Below are positions 1-11,624 of a stretch of DNA of 64,000 bases, piece after piece. Position numbers and translations under genes: made by a program. The stretch comes from Brachionus manjavacas (Eukaryota; Rotifera; Eurotatoria; Ploima; Brachionidae). A model generated the notes under the pieces. The model was not told the origin of the DNA, did not search any database, and worked only from the letters and a program-made list of their open reading frames with translations. The DNA is taken from the NCBI GenBank assembly GCA_019054805.1, contig JAHQIY010000016.1:1922001-1986000 (forward strand). The letters are read 5' to 3'. The first letter of the stretch is position 1. Each line of letters opens with the position of its first letter.

Positions 1-2942
1 AGGGCTTTGGAGAAATTGCTCTGGTTAGTGAAGAAAATCGGACGGCTTCGATTATAGCTGATGAAACAACTGATCTAATGGTGGTCAATAAAGCACTATA
101 CGCTCGGTGTCTTCAGGCACCGACTCTACGCAAGTTAGATGAGAAAAAACAGTTCATAAACAGGTCGCCTTTTTTCGGAAATTGGGCCCCCAAGATGAAA
201 AAATTGCTTAGTCTGTGTCTTGAGAGGGACATAATTCCTTACGATTCCTATCTTGGTATTCAGGATGAGAGCGCAGACAGAATCTATTTTATCATAAGTG
301 GTCAGGCTAAGGTTATAGTCAATTCTTCCAGACATCAAGCTCAATATCCACGCATGTATCCGCTTAAGTTACCCGAAAACAGAAACAAACCTTTGACCGC
401 CAATTTGTTAGAGTAAGTAAAAGAAAGTTAATTTTTTTATTTTTTGCTTTTTTATGCGACACCAAACTGTTTCTTCCAAATTTTAAACAAAAAATGAAAT
501 ATTAACTTTAATATTAATTTAATATTAATTCATTTTAAAACACAAACAATAAACTAAAAAACTATCAAATGATTAGATTTTATTAATAGAGAAATTTTGA
601 ATACTATTATGTTTGATTTTTTTTTTAAAAACAAGTTGTTTTTTCGGCTTTTTTTTCCTTAAGATTTATACAAAAATGTAGAATAGAAAAAATCTTAGCA
701 TTTTCAAAGTTAATTATTCTACACCCAAATTTTAAACCGTAAAATCGGTAATTTAATATTATTTAATTTTAACTCAGTAAAACGCTCTTAAGAATTGAAG
801 AAAATTTTGAATTTTTAGCCGAGTAAAAATTTGAGGAAAAAGTAGAAATGTATATGTTGTTATTAGATTTTTCAAACTAAAATGCTTTTAAAATAAAATA
901 CAGTTGTATTAAAGCTAAAACTCAAAAGAAATATACACGCTTTCTCTTTATTTTAGCTTAGATTTTAGCTTTCATTCATTTTAATTTTTTTAATATCCAA
1001 ATAATTAATTTAAATTTTTTTTTCGAATCTTTTCCTCAAATTTTTACTTTAAAATCTAAACATTAGCCCCCGCACTTAAAACTAGAAAAAGTATTTTTAA
1101 TAAAAAAAAATAATTTTTAATCATTTATGAATTAATTATTTTTTCAATTTTTAACCCGGCATCTAAATTTGAATTTCAAAAATAAGTTAATGACTAATAT
1201 GTATTAATGATGCCGCATCTAAATTCGATTTTCAGGAATTAACGCGGCGTTTTCCACTGAGTTTTGGGTTTACACGCGGCGTTAAACACCAAAAATCTGC
1301 ATTTTAATGCACGCATCAAAAGGGGGGAAAGTTTAACATGGGCGAGATGTAACGTGATGCTTGGGCTAAAACTTTAGTTTTGGTTTTTGGTGCATGCATC
1401 TCTTTGCAAGGGTATACGGTATTTAGCAGTTAACCAAAATTTATATAAAGTATATCCATTATTTTAAAAATAATATATTGAAAAAATATTGGTACCAAAA
1501 TTTTAGTTTTTATTAACTAATAATTTCAACTGTCAATATTGGTACACTACTTACAGAAGAGTCCCTGATGATACACTGCTCAAAAACGAGCAGGAAAACC
1601 CCAATAATTTTTTTTTGCATTAATTCATGAAGCCTCTATTGATGTCTTGATTATAACTCTAAGAAAACCAACTAACTACTCTAAAATCAGTCATGAAGAA
1701 TCACTACAACCCACATGAAAATGAACTGATAGAGATTGTTAACCAGTTTAAGAATTTAAGCTCATTCATGAATTCTATAGACAGGGACACAATTAAAAGC
1801 AGGTCAAACAGTTTGCCCGAGAAATTGCCTAACAAGTTGTGCATCAACTTGGTTCATTTGTTTGGTTCAAAGATGTTGTAACATCTAACCAAACAGACCG
1901 ATAATGATGATGATAATGAGCTTTTCAGCTCTAGCATTGTGAATTTTAAAATAAGAAAATTTATCTAAAATTACTGACTAAAATTTACTGACTAAATTTT
2001 TTAATTTGTTAAAAATTAAAAAATTTAAAAAAAAAAGAGTACAAAATTTTTTCTAAAATTTTTAAAATTAAATTATTAAAATTTAATTTGAATCCGAATA
2101 ACTTTTCTAAATTTTGAGCTTTTTTAGATCTGTTTTAGATCTGTAAAAGCAATAATTCAAGAGAATTTCAAGATCTATCCAAACATAACTTTGGTATCAC
2201 TGAACTCGAAAAATTCATCCAAGAAAATTGTCAAAAATGTGTTAAAAATCTTGTCTTTTTTCTTTTTTGACCCCTGTAAAAAGTATTTCATATGAAAAAA
2301 AATAATTTAAAATTAATTAGTATTTTTTATTATTAAGTTTTAAATATGTTTAATGTCAAAACAGTTTTGTGTTTAAAATGCATTTTTCAAACCTAATTTA
2401 AAAGGAAAATATATATGTTTTTTTTTTAAAGACGATCAAGCCAGAATAGATCAATAGGAATCAAGCGGCGTAATCAGACTTTTGCTGAGGCCGAGTGGCA
2501 GTTGAAGAGCAAAAGTTTCGAAATTGGGATCATAGGTGCTGGCGAGATAAGTGGTCTTTGTGAAATAATTTTCGATATGCCAACCTATATGCAAACCACC
2601 AAGTGTTTAGAAGATTGTGATGTCTATTACATATACAGGCGAAGTTATGAACGATTGATTGCTAAAAGAAATGCGTTTTGTATCAATAAAATGAAAGAAT
2701 ATGTCTATTTGAAGCTTAGTGCTCGAAACATGAGGCTTAAAAATTTGTATCCAATTGATCTATACAGAAGTATTCAGTACATGATTGAATTGTCATATCA
2801 AAAATCATCAAATGAATTAGATATTTACCAATTGATCAAGAAAAAATATCATAAACGAAACAGAGTGGTCACTGCTAAGACACAATCAAACGAACAAATA
2901 AATGACTTGGCAAAAAATACCGAAAACAATAAAAGTATTTAA
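1..2942 (+). CDS. cyclic-nucleotide-binding domain protein, 3' part (5' end outside window)
   Basis: Two exons are visible: 1..412 (reading frame opens at base 3) and 2432..2942, joined by a GT-AG intron with donor GTAAGT at 413 and a T-rich acceptor at 2430-2431. The join keeps frame (GA + A = Glu). The first residues, GFGEIALVSEENRTASI, match the phosphate-binding cassette of a CNB (cAMP/cGMP-binding) domain. A second CNB-like segment follows (YFIISGQAKVIV, then after the intron GEISGLCEIIFDMPTYMQT), but its cassette lacks the usual Arg-Thr-Ala, so it may not bind nucleotide. The C-terminal part is basic and helical. No transmembrane segment or kinase domain is seen, so a CNB-only protein is more likely than a channel or PKG, though the missing N-terminus could change this. 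The frame stops at 2940-2942 with AATAAA shortly after, but a donor at 2935 would instead splice in frame into the exon at 4301. Confidence 0.65.
413..2431 (+). other. intron of the CNB gene, AT-rich
   Basis: About 2 kb without a convincing gene. It holds two similar short blocks near 1155-1180 and 1210-1240 (GCATCTAAATT followed by a run ending in ATTTTCA or similar), a locally less AT-rich stretch at 1215-1420, and an open stretch of 62 codons at 1693-1881 that I do not recognise. That stretch could be a transposon scrap. Confidence 0.5.
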
Positions 2943-3064
2943 TTTTATTTATTAAAAATAAAAGGGCTTAATCATTGATTATTAAATATTGATGCTTAAA
3001 TGTTTTTAAAGCAAGATTGGACAATTGTTTATTATTTATTAGTTTCAGGGCTGTAAAGTGTAAC

Positions 3065-3109
3065 ACTAGGCAGAAGCTGCCCAGCCATTTATACTACTAC
3101 TACTACTAA
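3065..3109 (+). repeat. (TAC)n-type tail, probable LINE 3' end
   Basis: A short G+C-richer stretch (AGGCAGAAGCTGCCCAGCC) is followed by a run of TAC triplets. The same triplet tail, in the other orientation, ends the LINE copy at 41961-42603 and occurs at 25279-25315. I read all three as 3' ends of 5'-truncated CR1/L2-like retrotransposons. Confidence 0.35.
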
Positions 3110-3427
3110 ACTTTTCTTTTTAAAATTAAATTTTAAAAATCTCTTCGAACTCTACGGTTTCTTGAAATTAAATTAAATTAAATGAAATGCATAATAAAAA
3201 ATGATAAAAGATTATTCAGAGTTTAAGTGTTCTTATTTTTTTTTTTTAAATATACATTAAAAAACTAACATATTTTTAAATCTAAGTCCGAAACTGATTG
3301 TTTCAGCTGTCACGAAAAAATTGTCGCACTAATTCACTCTGTGTTCAACAAAATTGTACATCATTAAAATATTAGAAAGATATATTGTAAAATTAAAAAG
3401 TAAATAATTGAGTAATTGATCTGTTAT

Positions 3428-3735
3428 TTTTTTTTTTTTTGATTATTCGCTCTATGTGGAGCATTGGGCCATTGCTTTCAATTTTCACCCAAAACGATCA
3501 GCACCCTGAGCATCTTTCTAATTGTTTGATTTTTTTGTAACTAGTGGAATACTTGAACGATTAGGTAGTTAGCCCCAAACCGTAGCAAAGTAGCCTAAGT
3601 GTTAATGGTCCTTTTAATTCATCAATTCTTGTTTACTTATACCCGTTTTTTTAAGTGAGGTTCGAACCTTATGGTAACTTTGTTTCTGTATAGCGGTTGA
3701 TCGAACCACAGTACTCCATCAGCTCGCTAAAATTT
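3428..3735 (-). mobile_element. SINE-like element with tRNA-related head and poly-A tail
   Basis: On the minus strand a segment starting near 3735 carries AGCTGATGGAG (weak A-box match), then GGTTCGAACCT (B-box-like) about 50 bases further on. It continues about 250 bases and ends in a run of A (plus-strand T run at 3427-3440). This order is that of a tRNA-derived SINE. I could not find a target-site duplication, and the A box is poor, so confidence is limited. It lies between 2943 and 4300, which is either intergenic or an intron. Confidence 0.35.
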
Positions 3736-4300
3736 TCTATTTCCCTCTGAAAATTAGCCCTAATATAAGATAATTCGATTTTTTTCTAACAAATATAACA
3801 TTATATAAAACTATTTATTTTGAAAATTATAATTTTCATAAAATTATTTTTTAATTATTCAATAAAATTGATATTTAAATCTAAATTGATATTTAGAGCT
3901 AAATTCAATGACAAGTTTTGCTTAGCATAAATGAAAATTTCTGCATTCATTTTAACCATGATATTTGTTTTTAAGAAATAAATAAATAATTCTAAAAGTT
4001 CAAAAGGAAAAAATATAAATTTTTTTAAAATTTTATTTACGGGTGTTTTGATATGATTAATTTTTCATTTCATTTTTATCACCTTAAAAATGACATATAA
4101 TATATATACATGATACGATTTGAAAATATTTTTCTAAAATAATACATTTTCACTTTATATCATTTGAATAGATAGAATGCAAAAAATCTCTTTTTTAAAA
4201 ACATGCTAAAAAAAATATTAGAATTTTAAAATTTAGAAGTCCTTAAAATTATTTTTACAAGCCTGTATTGAATTCCAATTTTAATTATTGAATTTTTTAG

Positions 4301-5262
4301 TCATAGAACAAGATAATCAAATTTATGATCAAGACTATTTACAAGACATAGCTCTGAACGATTTGGAAGGTAGAATGAAAGAATGGCACCAAGACCTGGG
4401 ATACGAAAAAGTAGTAGTATCTAAATTGAACAGAATACATTTGGAGGCACATATTTCTAATAGATTTTTTAAAAAAAACTTTTAAATTTTTTTTTATTAA
4501 AGAAAATTGGTCATGATATTAAAGAAGGAGTTAATATACACATAAAGCGATCAAATAATGATCGTGTCGATGGTAAAAGTGCTGATATCAATTCAAGAAG
4601 CAACAGCGAAGTCATGTCGACGAATAGTTCGTCTGAATCATCTACGTCCGACTATTCACAGCCGATTCAAACTCAAATTAGATACCACAAGCCGGAAACT
4701 AGTGAGACAAAATTTTTCAATAGTTTGAGGTAAGTTACAAATAAAATAAGCGCTTTTAAAATGCTTTAAAATTAATGAAAAAAAAGTATTAAATTAATGC
4801 CGCTTCATGCTCATTTTGACGAATCTTTAATTCAATTGAATGATTCTTTGCAAACATCGCAGACTACGTCGTCAAGTGCGATTCAAAAACGCCAAAATTC
4901 GGCTTCTACTAATCACGAAGAGCTTAGCCAAAGTCGCCTAGTAGACGATTCAATTATTGAAAATGATAAATATAAGCGAAAGCAATCAATGCCAAATATA
5001 AAATTTAATCGAACAGGCTCTAACCAAATGACGTCTATGAGCGTCAGTAAGCGTAGATTTTCGCTTGGCCAAATTAAGGTTTTTAATTAGCTATTAAAGC
5101 TTAAAAAATAACTTTATTTGAAAAAAAAATTAATTTTATTTTTATTTAAACAAATAGATTCAAAATGCTGGAAAACAGTACTCCAAAGAAGAATACTTTG
5201 CTCTTAAAGAAGAACTTAAAAAGCAAATGAGAAAATTTAGTCTTTCAAGTGTTCATATTTAG
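4301..5262 (+). CDS. four Ser-rich exons, possible C-terminus of the CNB gene
   Basis: Exons 4301..4410, 4503..4729, 4787..5078 and 5158..5262 splice in frame with GT-AG borders (acceptors TTTTTTAG, ATTAAAG, AAAAAG and CAAATAG). They give about 244 residues ending at TAG 5260-5262. The product is hydrophilic and rich in Ser, Asn, Gln and Lys (for example STNSSSESSTSDYSQP and KRKQSMPNIKFNRTGS), so probably disordered. I recognise no domain. KRKQSMP and KRRFSLG fit the R/K-x-x-S pattern of basophilic kinase targets, which would suit a cAMP/cGMP-linked protein. The first exon needs one base from an upstream exon. A donor at 2935 in the CNB gene supplies exactly that phase, so this is plausibly the same gene, but a separate gene with an unseen first exon is possible. 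Confidence 0.5.
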
Positions 5263-5532
5263 TTGGATTGATAAAATTTTTTAAATTTTATGATTATTTT
5301 TTTCTCTTCTAATAGTAAAGAATAAATTTAAAATAAAATTTTGTTCATTTACGATGAAACGAAACTTAAATTTTGAAGCTATTCAAAAAATAAAAAAAAT
5401 TACAAAATTTTAAATAAAGCCAAAAGAATTCGATTTGCTTAAAGCGTGCATTTATCAATGCCAAAAAGATCTTAAAATTTGTCTAAGCTTTTCTCAAATC
5501 TCATGTTTTTACAAAGTTCATCATCGCTTGAG

Positions 5533-5540
5533 TATAAAAA
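5533..5540 (+). promoter_or_regulatory. TATA-box candidate for the Reeler gene
   Basis: GAGTATAAAAACG lies about 55 bases before the Reeler ATG at 5592. The same GAGTATAAAAA string precedes the three-finger gene at 10141 on the other strand at a similar distance. Position and match only; no experiment. Confidence 0.45.
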
Positions 5541-5591
5541 CGAGAATTTTTTTAAATTTTATTTCAATTAAAAATTTTAGTAGCTTAAAAA

Positions 5592-6910
5592 ATGATTTCC
5601 AAAACTACCATTTTTGCAACTTTTTTCATATTCTCAGCTTTTTTGGAAGCGCTTCCAACTGGCGCTCCATTAAACACCTGCCAAAGCATGCTACCACGTC
5701 ATAATGCAGAACCAATCGACACAGATAATCCACCATATGAAATTGTCTTTTCATCTGTTAACAATTCTACTCTAAAAGTCATTCTTCAATCAAAAGAAGA
5801 AGATAAATCTTTCAGAGGATTTTTGATGCAAGCTAGACGTGAATGGAATGGCGAAGCTATTGGTAAATGGTCAACTAGTGAAGAGAGCACCAAAACCATT
5901 GATTGTTTTGATCGAGAGGACAGCGCAGTAACCCATGATCACAAACAAAATCCAATTAGCAGAAAAGTTGGTTTCAAAAAATTAGCTTTTGAATGGACTT
6001 GTCCAGAAGGAATGAGTCCCAATGGAGTCATTTTAATGTAAAATTTGTTTCTAATTATTTCTAATATTCTTAAACAAATTTAAAAAAATAATTTTTTTTT
6101 CTCTTAAATAGAGCTACTATTGCTGAAACGTCCAAGGTTATTTATGTCAATGTATCCAAAGTGGTTCATGTGGAAACTCCAAAATTTGAATCTATTTCGT
6201 TCGATGACTTTGGTGAGACAACCGAAGAATCTATCAGAGATCCGTTTGATTTTGAAAAAGCTGTCCACAAAAAGCAAGAGGAAAATTTCGTTAGAGAGCC
6301 CGAAATGGACATAGAGAGAGAGAGACCCGTCGAAATAAATGAGATGAAAAATTTTCAAAATGAAGCTATTGATCAACAAATGGGAAGACTTAATAGAATT
6401 CAAGAAGTAGAGTCAAGACCGATTTCTGTTGACAGACTTAAGGAAAAAATATCCCATAGAATAATGGATAATCAAAATATGCTTGGTTTGGAAGAGCCAA
6501 TTCGTACTGTGGATGAGAGACCAAAGTCAATTATGAATGCTAAAGAATCGATTAAATCCCAAAGGATAAATAAATTGAATTCAATGGAAAATAGAATAAA
6601 TGGCGAGAATTTAATTTCACAAGAACCAGCTGAGCCAAAAGAAACCTTGGTCTTGGATGAATCAATGAAACTTAATAAAATAAATAAGGACTCAATGACA
6701 GAGAAAAAAGAAGAATCGAAGACTAAAAATATTATTGATGATAAGAGAAAATTAGTTAAAGCTCATGAGTTATTTAGCAATAATGACAGTGAAGAAAATT
6801 TTAATGGAGATTCTCAAATAGGTGATGAGAAAAAAATGGAAATAAAACGTCTTCAAGCTCAAATAAGAGTTTTAAAATTAAAATTAAAAAAAATTTTAGA
6901 AAATAATTAA
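5592..6910 (+). CDS. secreted Reeler-domain protein with charged coiled-coil tail
   Basis: Exons 5592..6037 and 6112..6910 (donor at 6038, acceptor TTAAATAG) give 414 residues. Residues 1-20 are a clear signal peptide ending near FLEALP. Residues 21 to about 165 are a Reeler domain: LPTGAPLNTCQSMLPRHN at the start, then PPYEI, FRGFLMQAR, DC...SAVTH and FEWTCPEG, all positions conserved in that family. The intron sits inside the last strands and the frame continues ATIAETSKVIYVNVSKV. From about 180 the chain is low-complexity and strongly charged (Glu, Lys, Asn, Arg), ending in a heptad-like stretch, KKMEIKRLQAQIRVLKLK. Reeler domains occur in reelin, spondins, ferric reductase-like proteins and insect defence proteins. 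This architecture fits none of the large forms, so function is open; extracellular export is the firm part. A TATA candidate lies at 5533. Confidence 0.8.
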
Positions 6911-7286
6911 AAATTTTTAGTCAAATAATCGAATTTTTTGTAGCATCGTTTTTTTTCAATCAAATCCAATTAATTTATTTTAACTGAATAAATTTTCAAA
7001 TACATATTTTACTATTTTAATTTTACTAATGATCAGTCTTAGTATAATTTTATCTAACAACAAAAAAATTAGCGTATAATAAAATTATTTTTGATTCTCT
7101 TTTTGATATTCAAATATTTAAAAAGAAATACACAATATTTAAAAATTTTATATTTTTATTAATAGTTTTTTAAAATTTGAAGAAATAAATTATTTAAGAG
7201 AACAAGTCGATATACAAAAATGACGCCTATTTTATGCTCAAATGTCTTTATTAGTATTTAAAATATTATTAAAAAAAAAAAGCAAT
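6911..7286. other. convergent 3' intergenic region
   Basis: The plus-strand Reeler gene and the minus-strand three-finger gene converge here. AATAAA-type signals occur near 6985 and 7185. Otherwise only AT-rich sequence. Confidence 0.5.
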
Positions 7287-10141
7287 TTAATATTTGATTA
7301 AAAAAGACGCTATCATTAAGCCCATAATACAAATCAAAAGCAAAAAATTCGATTGAGGCTTGTTAACATCATTTGGTGGATTTGGTGGAGAATTGCATTC
7401 ATCTTCCGAGCAGCAATCAACTTTGCTAACCGAATTACTTCCTCCCAATTGATCATTAAAAAATGATTCTAATGCATTAGAACTACATAATGTTGATACA
7501 AAGCATCCGGAATATTTTACTTCATTGTCTGATACACTTACAACGATATTCTTAACAAAAATATTTAAATTTTAATTAAATTCAATTGAATAATGATCTA
7601 AAAATATTAAGCAGATATTTGAAGGAAACTTGAAGTTCATAATCAAAACTTAATTGTTTATTATTTAAAAAAAATTTCTTTTTTTTCTTAATTTAACTTT
7701 AATTGATTCTTTATAAACCTTTATTTTAAAACTTTAAAAACAAATTTCACATTAATCTATCCAAATTATTGCTTTAAGCCGTTAAATTTAGTATCGCAAA
7801 ATTTCAGAATATTGACTAAAATTTCATTTTTACTTCAGATAACAATTCATTTAGTTTTCTTGCCCAATTAAACAAATCAAGTCTAACCTTTTTTTTTAAA
7901 CTAAAAATTACGATTTGAAATTTACTTTTGCTCCTAAAATTCAATCTATCATTTTTTCCTATTATTGTAAATTTAATTCAACTAAGTACCTAACATAATT
8001 GGATTATATTTAGCTTGTCAAATAAAGCCGAAAATATTTTAGTAAAAAAATCTAATTTCAGCTTGTAAAAATCTTAAAATTTTTATTAGCCTAGTAAACA
8101 ATGGATTGAATTGTATTTAGATAAAAGTATTTCTGATTTTAATTTTTTTTAAATTTTTCTGGGGGTTGTGAAGTTCATTTCAATTCGATCGTTTCAATTC
8201 AGAAAAACTTGAATAACTTTTTTATTAAAAGAGATAATTTAGTTCTGTAAAATGTTTAATGGTTAAGCAACTTTGCTTAATCCAAAAATATATGTCCGCA
8301 ATTGGAATACTTTTTAATGGTGTGCAAAATACAGAAAATAATGCAGAATATTTTGCAGACTTTTTTAATACATTAAGCAAATTTGCTTATAATTAAGCAT
8401 TTTACAGAACTAAATTATCTCTTTTAGCAAAAAAGTTATTCAAGTTTTTCTGAATTGAAAGGATCGAATTGAAATGAATTTCACAACCCCATTTTTCTGA
8501 ATTATAAAAATAATAATAATAAGCTGCTATAGTATGAGTTAAACTTGTTATAGTATGAGTCAAATGACCATTCTTTATCAGCTATCTTTAAGTATTTGCC
8601 TCTTTAGTGTCCAAAAGATTTTTAAAAGCGTTTGTGTCTTAGCTCTGACTGTTTGACTCGGTAAATTGTTCCAATTCGGTTCTATACCATTCACAAACAA
8701 ATTGTGCCTCTATACATAATTACTCGTTAATTGTCTTTCAATTTTTTGATTGTCACCTCTAACACTTTAAGAAAGTCCAGTTGCGTTTATTGAAAGAGCC
8801 AGTTTGAATGAAGGAAGCCATTTGATCTTATCAATACCATTGTACACTTTTTAAAATTGAATCAAATCTCCTCTTTCTTTTCTTTTTTCTAGTGTTATTA
8901 AATAAACCCATCATCTTCAATCTTGTTTCAAAGTCCAGATTTCTAAATTTAGTGGCCCTCCGTTTTACTTTTTCAACCTTTTTGAGTTCCAGACCGGTAC
9001 GGAATTTTCAAAATGGTGTCTCATATATGTAGTAAGTCATGTTTTAGAAGTAGTAGCGTTCCAATAAGTGAATGTTATTTTAAGCATAGCAAGTATAGAA
9101 TATGCTTTAGAAACAGTTTGACTAACATATCCCTGGGGGACGCTACTTACAACTTGTTTCAATTCAGATTCATACTTTGCTAGAACTTCTCTTTGTTCCC
9201 TATCTAGGATAAATTGTTTTTTTTTAATTGAAAGCTAGAAAATGACCGAGTAAAATTTGGAACAATTTTCTGCCCTAAGAAAAAATTAAATGCGCAGTTA
9301 TGTATCATTACATTTTTCATTACATTATTCAAAATTGAAAACTTTTAAAAAGTTGAACGATACTGCAGATTGATTCTGAGCAAAAACAGTAAATTGTAAA
9401 TTAAGCGAAAATTTTGCTTTGTACTAGTAGTTGTGTGATCGACCGCGAGTTAATTCCATTAAAAGAGCTTCAGCCCTAAATGCAGTCGTGCTTAGCTGGT
9501 CAAGACCGTTTATAAAAGCGCTGACACTCGGCGCTTATACCAAATGTTTCACAGCTGGCTTGGTATTTTTGTTGCACGTCGTTGAACTTTTTCAAGTGTG
9601 TTTACATCGCTCAAGAGGTAGGGTCTCCAAGCTTGAATCGCATATTCAAGATGAGGTCTCACATATGTTTTGAACAGCTTTCTCCAGATAAAAGTGTCTC
9701 TTGAAACGAATGTCCTTTTCATTTCGAGCCCAAGCATGGAATTGACAGAAAAAAATAATAATAATTTGAATTTATTAATTAATATTTTCAATTTTTGTTT
9801 AATTTAGGATTTAAAAAAGCAATCAGATCAATCTCATATTGTATCGCATTTTTTATTTTTTAATTCAAAATAATGGACCTTAAACTTATCTTTATCTCAA
9901 AACTTTAATTAAAAATTTCTTTTCGGCTTTTAAAATACGTTATATTAATACAAAATAAAAATAAATTTACTGCACATCTATCATCACCATCCGTACATAT
10001 ATGTGTATTGATATTCGAATTTTGATCAAAATTAAGCAACTGACTGAATGAAGAACATAATTGGCCTTCACAGTTTAGATAGCATTTCAATGACCATGAC
10101 TGTGCCACCAAAAATAGTAGTAAAGAAAATTGAAATTTCAT
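7287..10141 (-). CDS. Ly6/uPAR-like three-finger protein, gene 1
   Basis: Exon 1 is 9971..10141 and exon 2 is 7287..7550 (minus strand), joined in phase 0 by a 2.4-kb GT-AG intron; 144 residues. I start at the ATG at 10141 because it begins the signal peptide MKFQFSLLLFLVAQSWS; an upstream in-frame ATG adds only a poor leader. Mature cysteines run LKCYLNCEGQLC, then CTDGDDRC, GCFVSTLC and the terminal CC-x4-CN pair (DCCSEDECN). That is the Ly6/uPAR (three-finger) signature. A C-terminal hydrophobic segment (LLLICIMGLMIASFLI) follows a Pro/Asn spacer and fits a GPI-anchor signal or a membrane anchor. The intron is packed with two LINE fragments, a MITE and a dispersed repeat. A paralogue with the same intron position lies at 15306-15732. 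These proteins are usually cell-surface modulators; the ligand cannot be inferred. Confidence 0.75.
7785..7965. repeat. dispersed repeat, copy A (copy B near 12150-12365)
   Basis: The block has a recognisable relative at 12150-12365 in the same orientation. Shared strings include GCAAAATTTCA, TTTTACTTCAGATAA, AAACAAATCA, and TTTGAAATTTAC followed by a TTCAAT end. Copy B is longer and diverged. Possibly an old non-autonomous element. It lies in the intron of the three-finger gene. Confidence 0.45.
8162..8490. mobile_element. MITE with long terminal inverted repeats and 9-bp target duplication (copy 1)
   Basis: The element starts GGGGTTGTGAAGTTCATTTC and ends with the inverse, ...TTCACAACCCC. 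The inverted ends match over roughly 100 bases (both contain AGATAATTTAGTTCTGTAAA or its complement). It is flanked by an identical 9-bp duplication, ATTTTTCTG, at 8153-8161 and 8491-8499. Long inverted ends plus a 9-bp duplication are the hallmark of Mutator-type (MULE) elements. It is 329 bp long and has no coding capacity. A second copy is at 17141-17433. Confidence 0.8.
8575..9240 (-). pseudogene. LINE (CR1/L2-like) reverse transcriptase C-terminal remnant
   Basis: On the minus strand, decayed frames spell typical 3' reverse-transcriptase signatures in the right order: SSVPQG, then SKAYSILAMLKITF, then RGDLIQF, then NGIDKI, then QKIERQLTSN, then NWNNLPSQTVRAKT. Several stops and frameshifts interrupt them. 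The order and motifs match the C-terminal region of CR1/L2-type LINE ORF2. This copy is clearly dead and sits in the intron of the three-finger gene. Confidence 0.7.
9425..9791 (-). pseudogene. second LINE reverse transcriptase fragment
   Basis: The minus strand encodes TYVRPHLEYAIQAWRPYL and LEKVQRRATKIP, the usual LINE C-terminal block. The 3' side decays quickly and ends near CAACTACTAGTAC, similar to the CTA-triplet tails of the other copies. It lies 185 bp from the remnant at 8575-9240 on the same strand, but the motifs overlap rather than continue, so it is a separate insertion. Confidence 0.7.
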
Positions 10142-10176
10142 TTCACCTTTGATAAAAATGAAATAAAATTCTAAGA

Positions 10177-10184
10177 TTTTTATA
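10177..10184 (-). promoter_or_regulatory. TATA-box candidate for three-finger gene 1
   Basis: On the minus strand GAGTATAAAAATC lies about 40 bases before the ATG at 10141. It is nearly identical to the TATA candidate of the Reeler gene. Confidence 0.45.
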
Positions 10185-11109
10185 CTCAATTTTTGTTAAT
10201 CGAAGCAAAGGATTGAATTTACTAAACAATCCACATTTAAATAAATTATTTACATAAGCTGAATTTGTTAATTTTTAATGTAAAAAAAAAGTTATGATGC
10301 CATTTCTATAACAATCATATTTGGTACCAAAATAAACTACATTGGTAACGCTAATAAAGCTTAATTTTTTTTAAATATTAAAAAAATTAAAGAACTTATT
10401 GAATTCATAAAATATTGTCAAGCCCTTTTAATTACGTCAATTGAATAACTATTTTTCAAGGTTACATTTCGAAATCACTTTTAATTCAAAAAATTATAGC
10501 TGCAAACAAAGAAAAAAATCTTGATTCATTTTTTTTATTTGATCTTTAATCTCAATTTAATTTGCATAATTTTGAACATTTCTTTTAGTTTGCTTTTTGC
10601 AATTTTAACTAAAATTCTCGAGAAATTCTCGAGATAGTGCATGAATGAATTGTTTTGTTGCCAAGATATATGTCCAGTTGACAAAAAAATTACTATTTAA
10701 TATTTTAATATTTTAGAAAAATTCACAAAAAGTTCATTATTAATATTTTGCTATTTTACTATTTAAGAAATATGCTTAATCAATTCAATTTTACTTTTTT
10801 ACTATTTTAGAACATTTGCTAAAGTTAATAATAGCTAGTCAGATAATATATTAATTCAAATGTTTTAAGTTGCGTTTTTTAAAATCCTGAGAGAATTCAG
10901 TTTTGAACAAAATTTTTAAAAAACTATTATTTGATTATTTGAATAAACAATTTTTTAAGTTTTTGAAGAATAAAATAAAAATAATCTTAATAGAGAAAAT
11001 TAAGGATTTCCAGTTTTAAAATTATATCATTTAAAGAAAATTAACACTAAAATTGACCATAATTTAACAAAAACACCGCTTTTTTAATAAAAACTCATCT
11101 AAAATAAAA

Positions 11110-11215
11110 GCGGGTTCAACGCGTCGGGGTTCGAGGCAAAGTCCCGGTTCAAAGTAATAGGGGCTTAGGTCAAAGGGGTTCGGGGTGAAGCCCTGATTTA
11201 GGGTTTCGGATGAGC
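11110..11215. other. G-rich island with imperfect internal repeats
   Basis: In very AT-rich surroundings this stretch is much richer in G and carries GGGGTTCGAGGCAAAGTCC and GGGGTTCGGGGTGAAGCCC, an imperfect repeat about 55 bases apart, and then GGGTTTCGG. No reading frame or RNA fold is recognised. Confidence 0.4.
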
Positions 11216-11624
11216 AGAAGTTTGAGTCTTTTTAGTAATTTAGTCTTTATTTTACTTTATTTTTCTAAATTTAATGGATAGATAAAGGTGGGAAACCGGT
11301 TCGATATTGAAAACCAGAAAAGAGGAATAAAAAGAAGATTTTTGAAAGTTAATTTTTTTTACTTTATCAAAATTAAATTTTTCTATAAAGCAGTTATTTA
11401 AAATTAATTTTTTTTTAATATTCTGTTATTTAATTTTGAATCAATTTCATAATCGAACAGGTTCCACAAGCCTTCATTTATAATAAAACAGATTTTAACC
11501 GGTTATCTACACCTGTGAATAAGACTTTTAATCATTGCTTTTGATAATAAATTTAATTTTTTAAAACATGAAATTAATTATTAGATAATTAATTAATTTT
11601 TATCAAATAAATTTTAAATTTTTT

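Noticed and set aside
1693-1881. 62-codon frame in the CNB intron
   Set aside because: No motif, no homologue known to me, and no splice logic; may be transposon debris.
6104-6403. Antisense 99-codon frame in the Reeler gene
   Set aside because: Shadow of the second exon.
9905-10189. 94-codon single-exon protein
   Set aside because: Only the part up to the donor at 9970 is coding; the rest is intron, and the exon joins 7287-7550.
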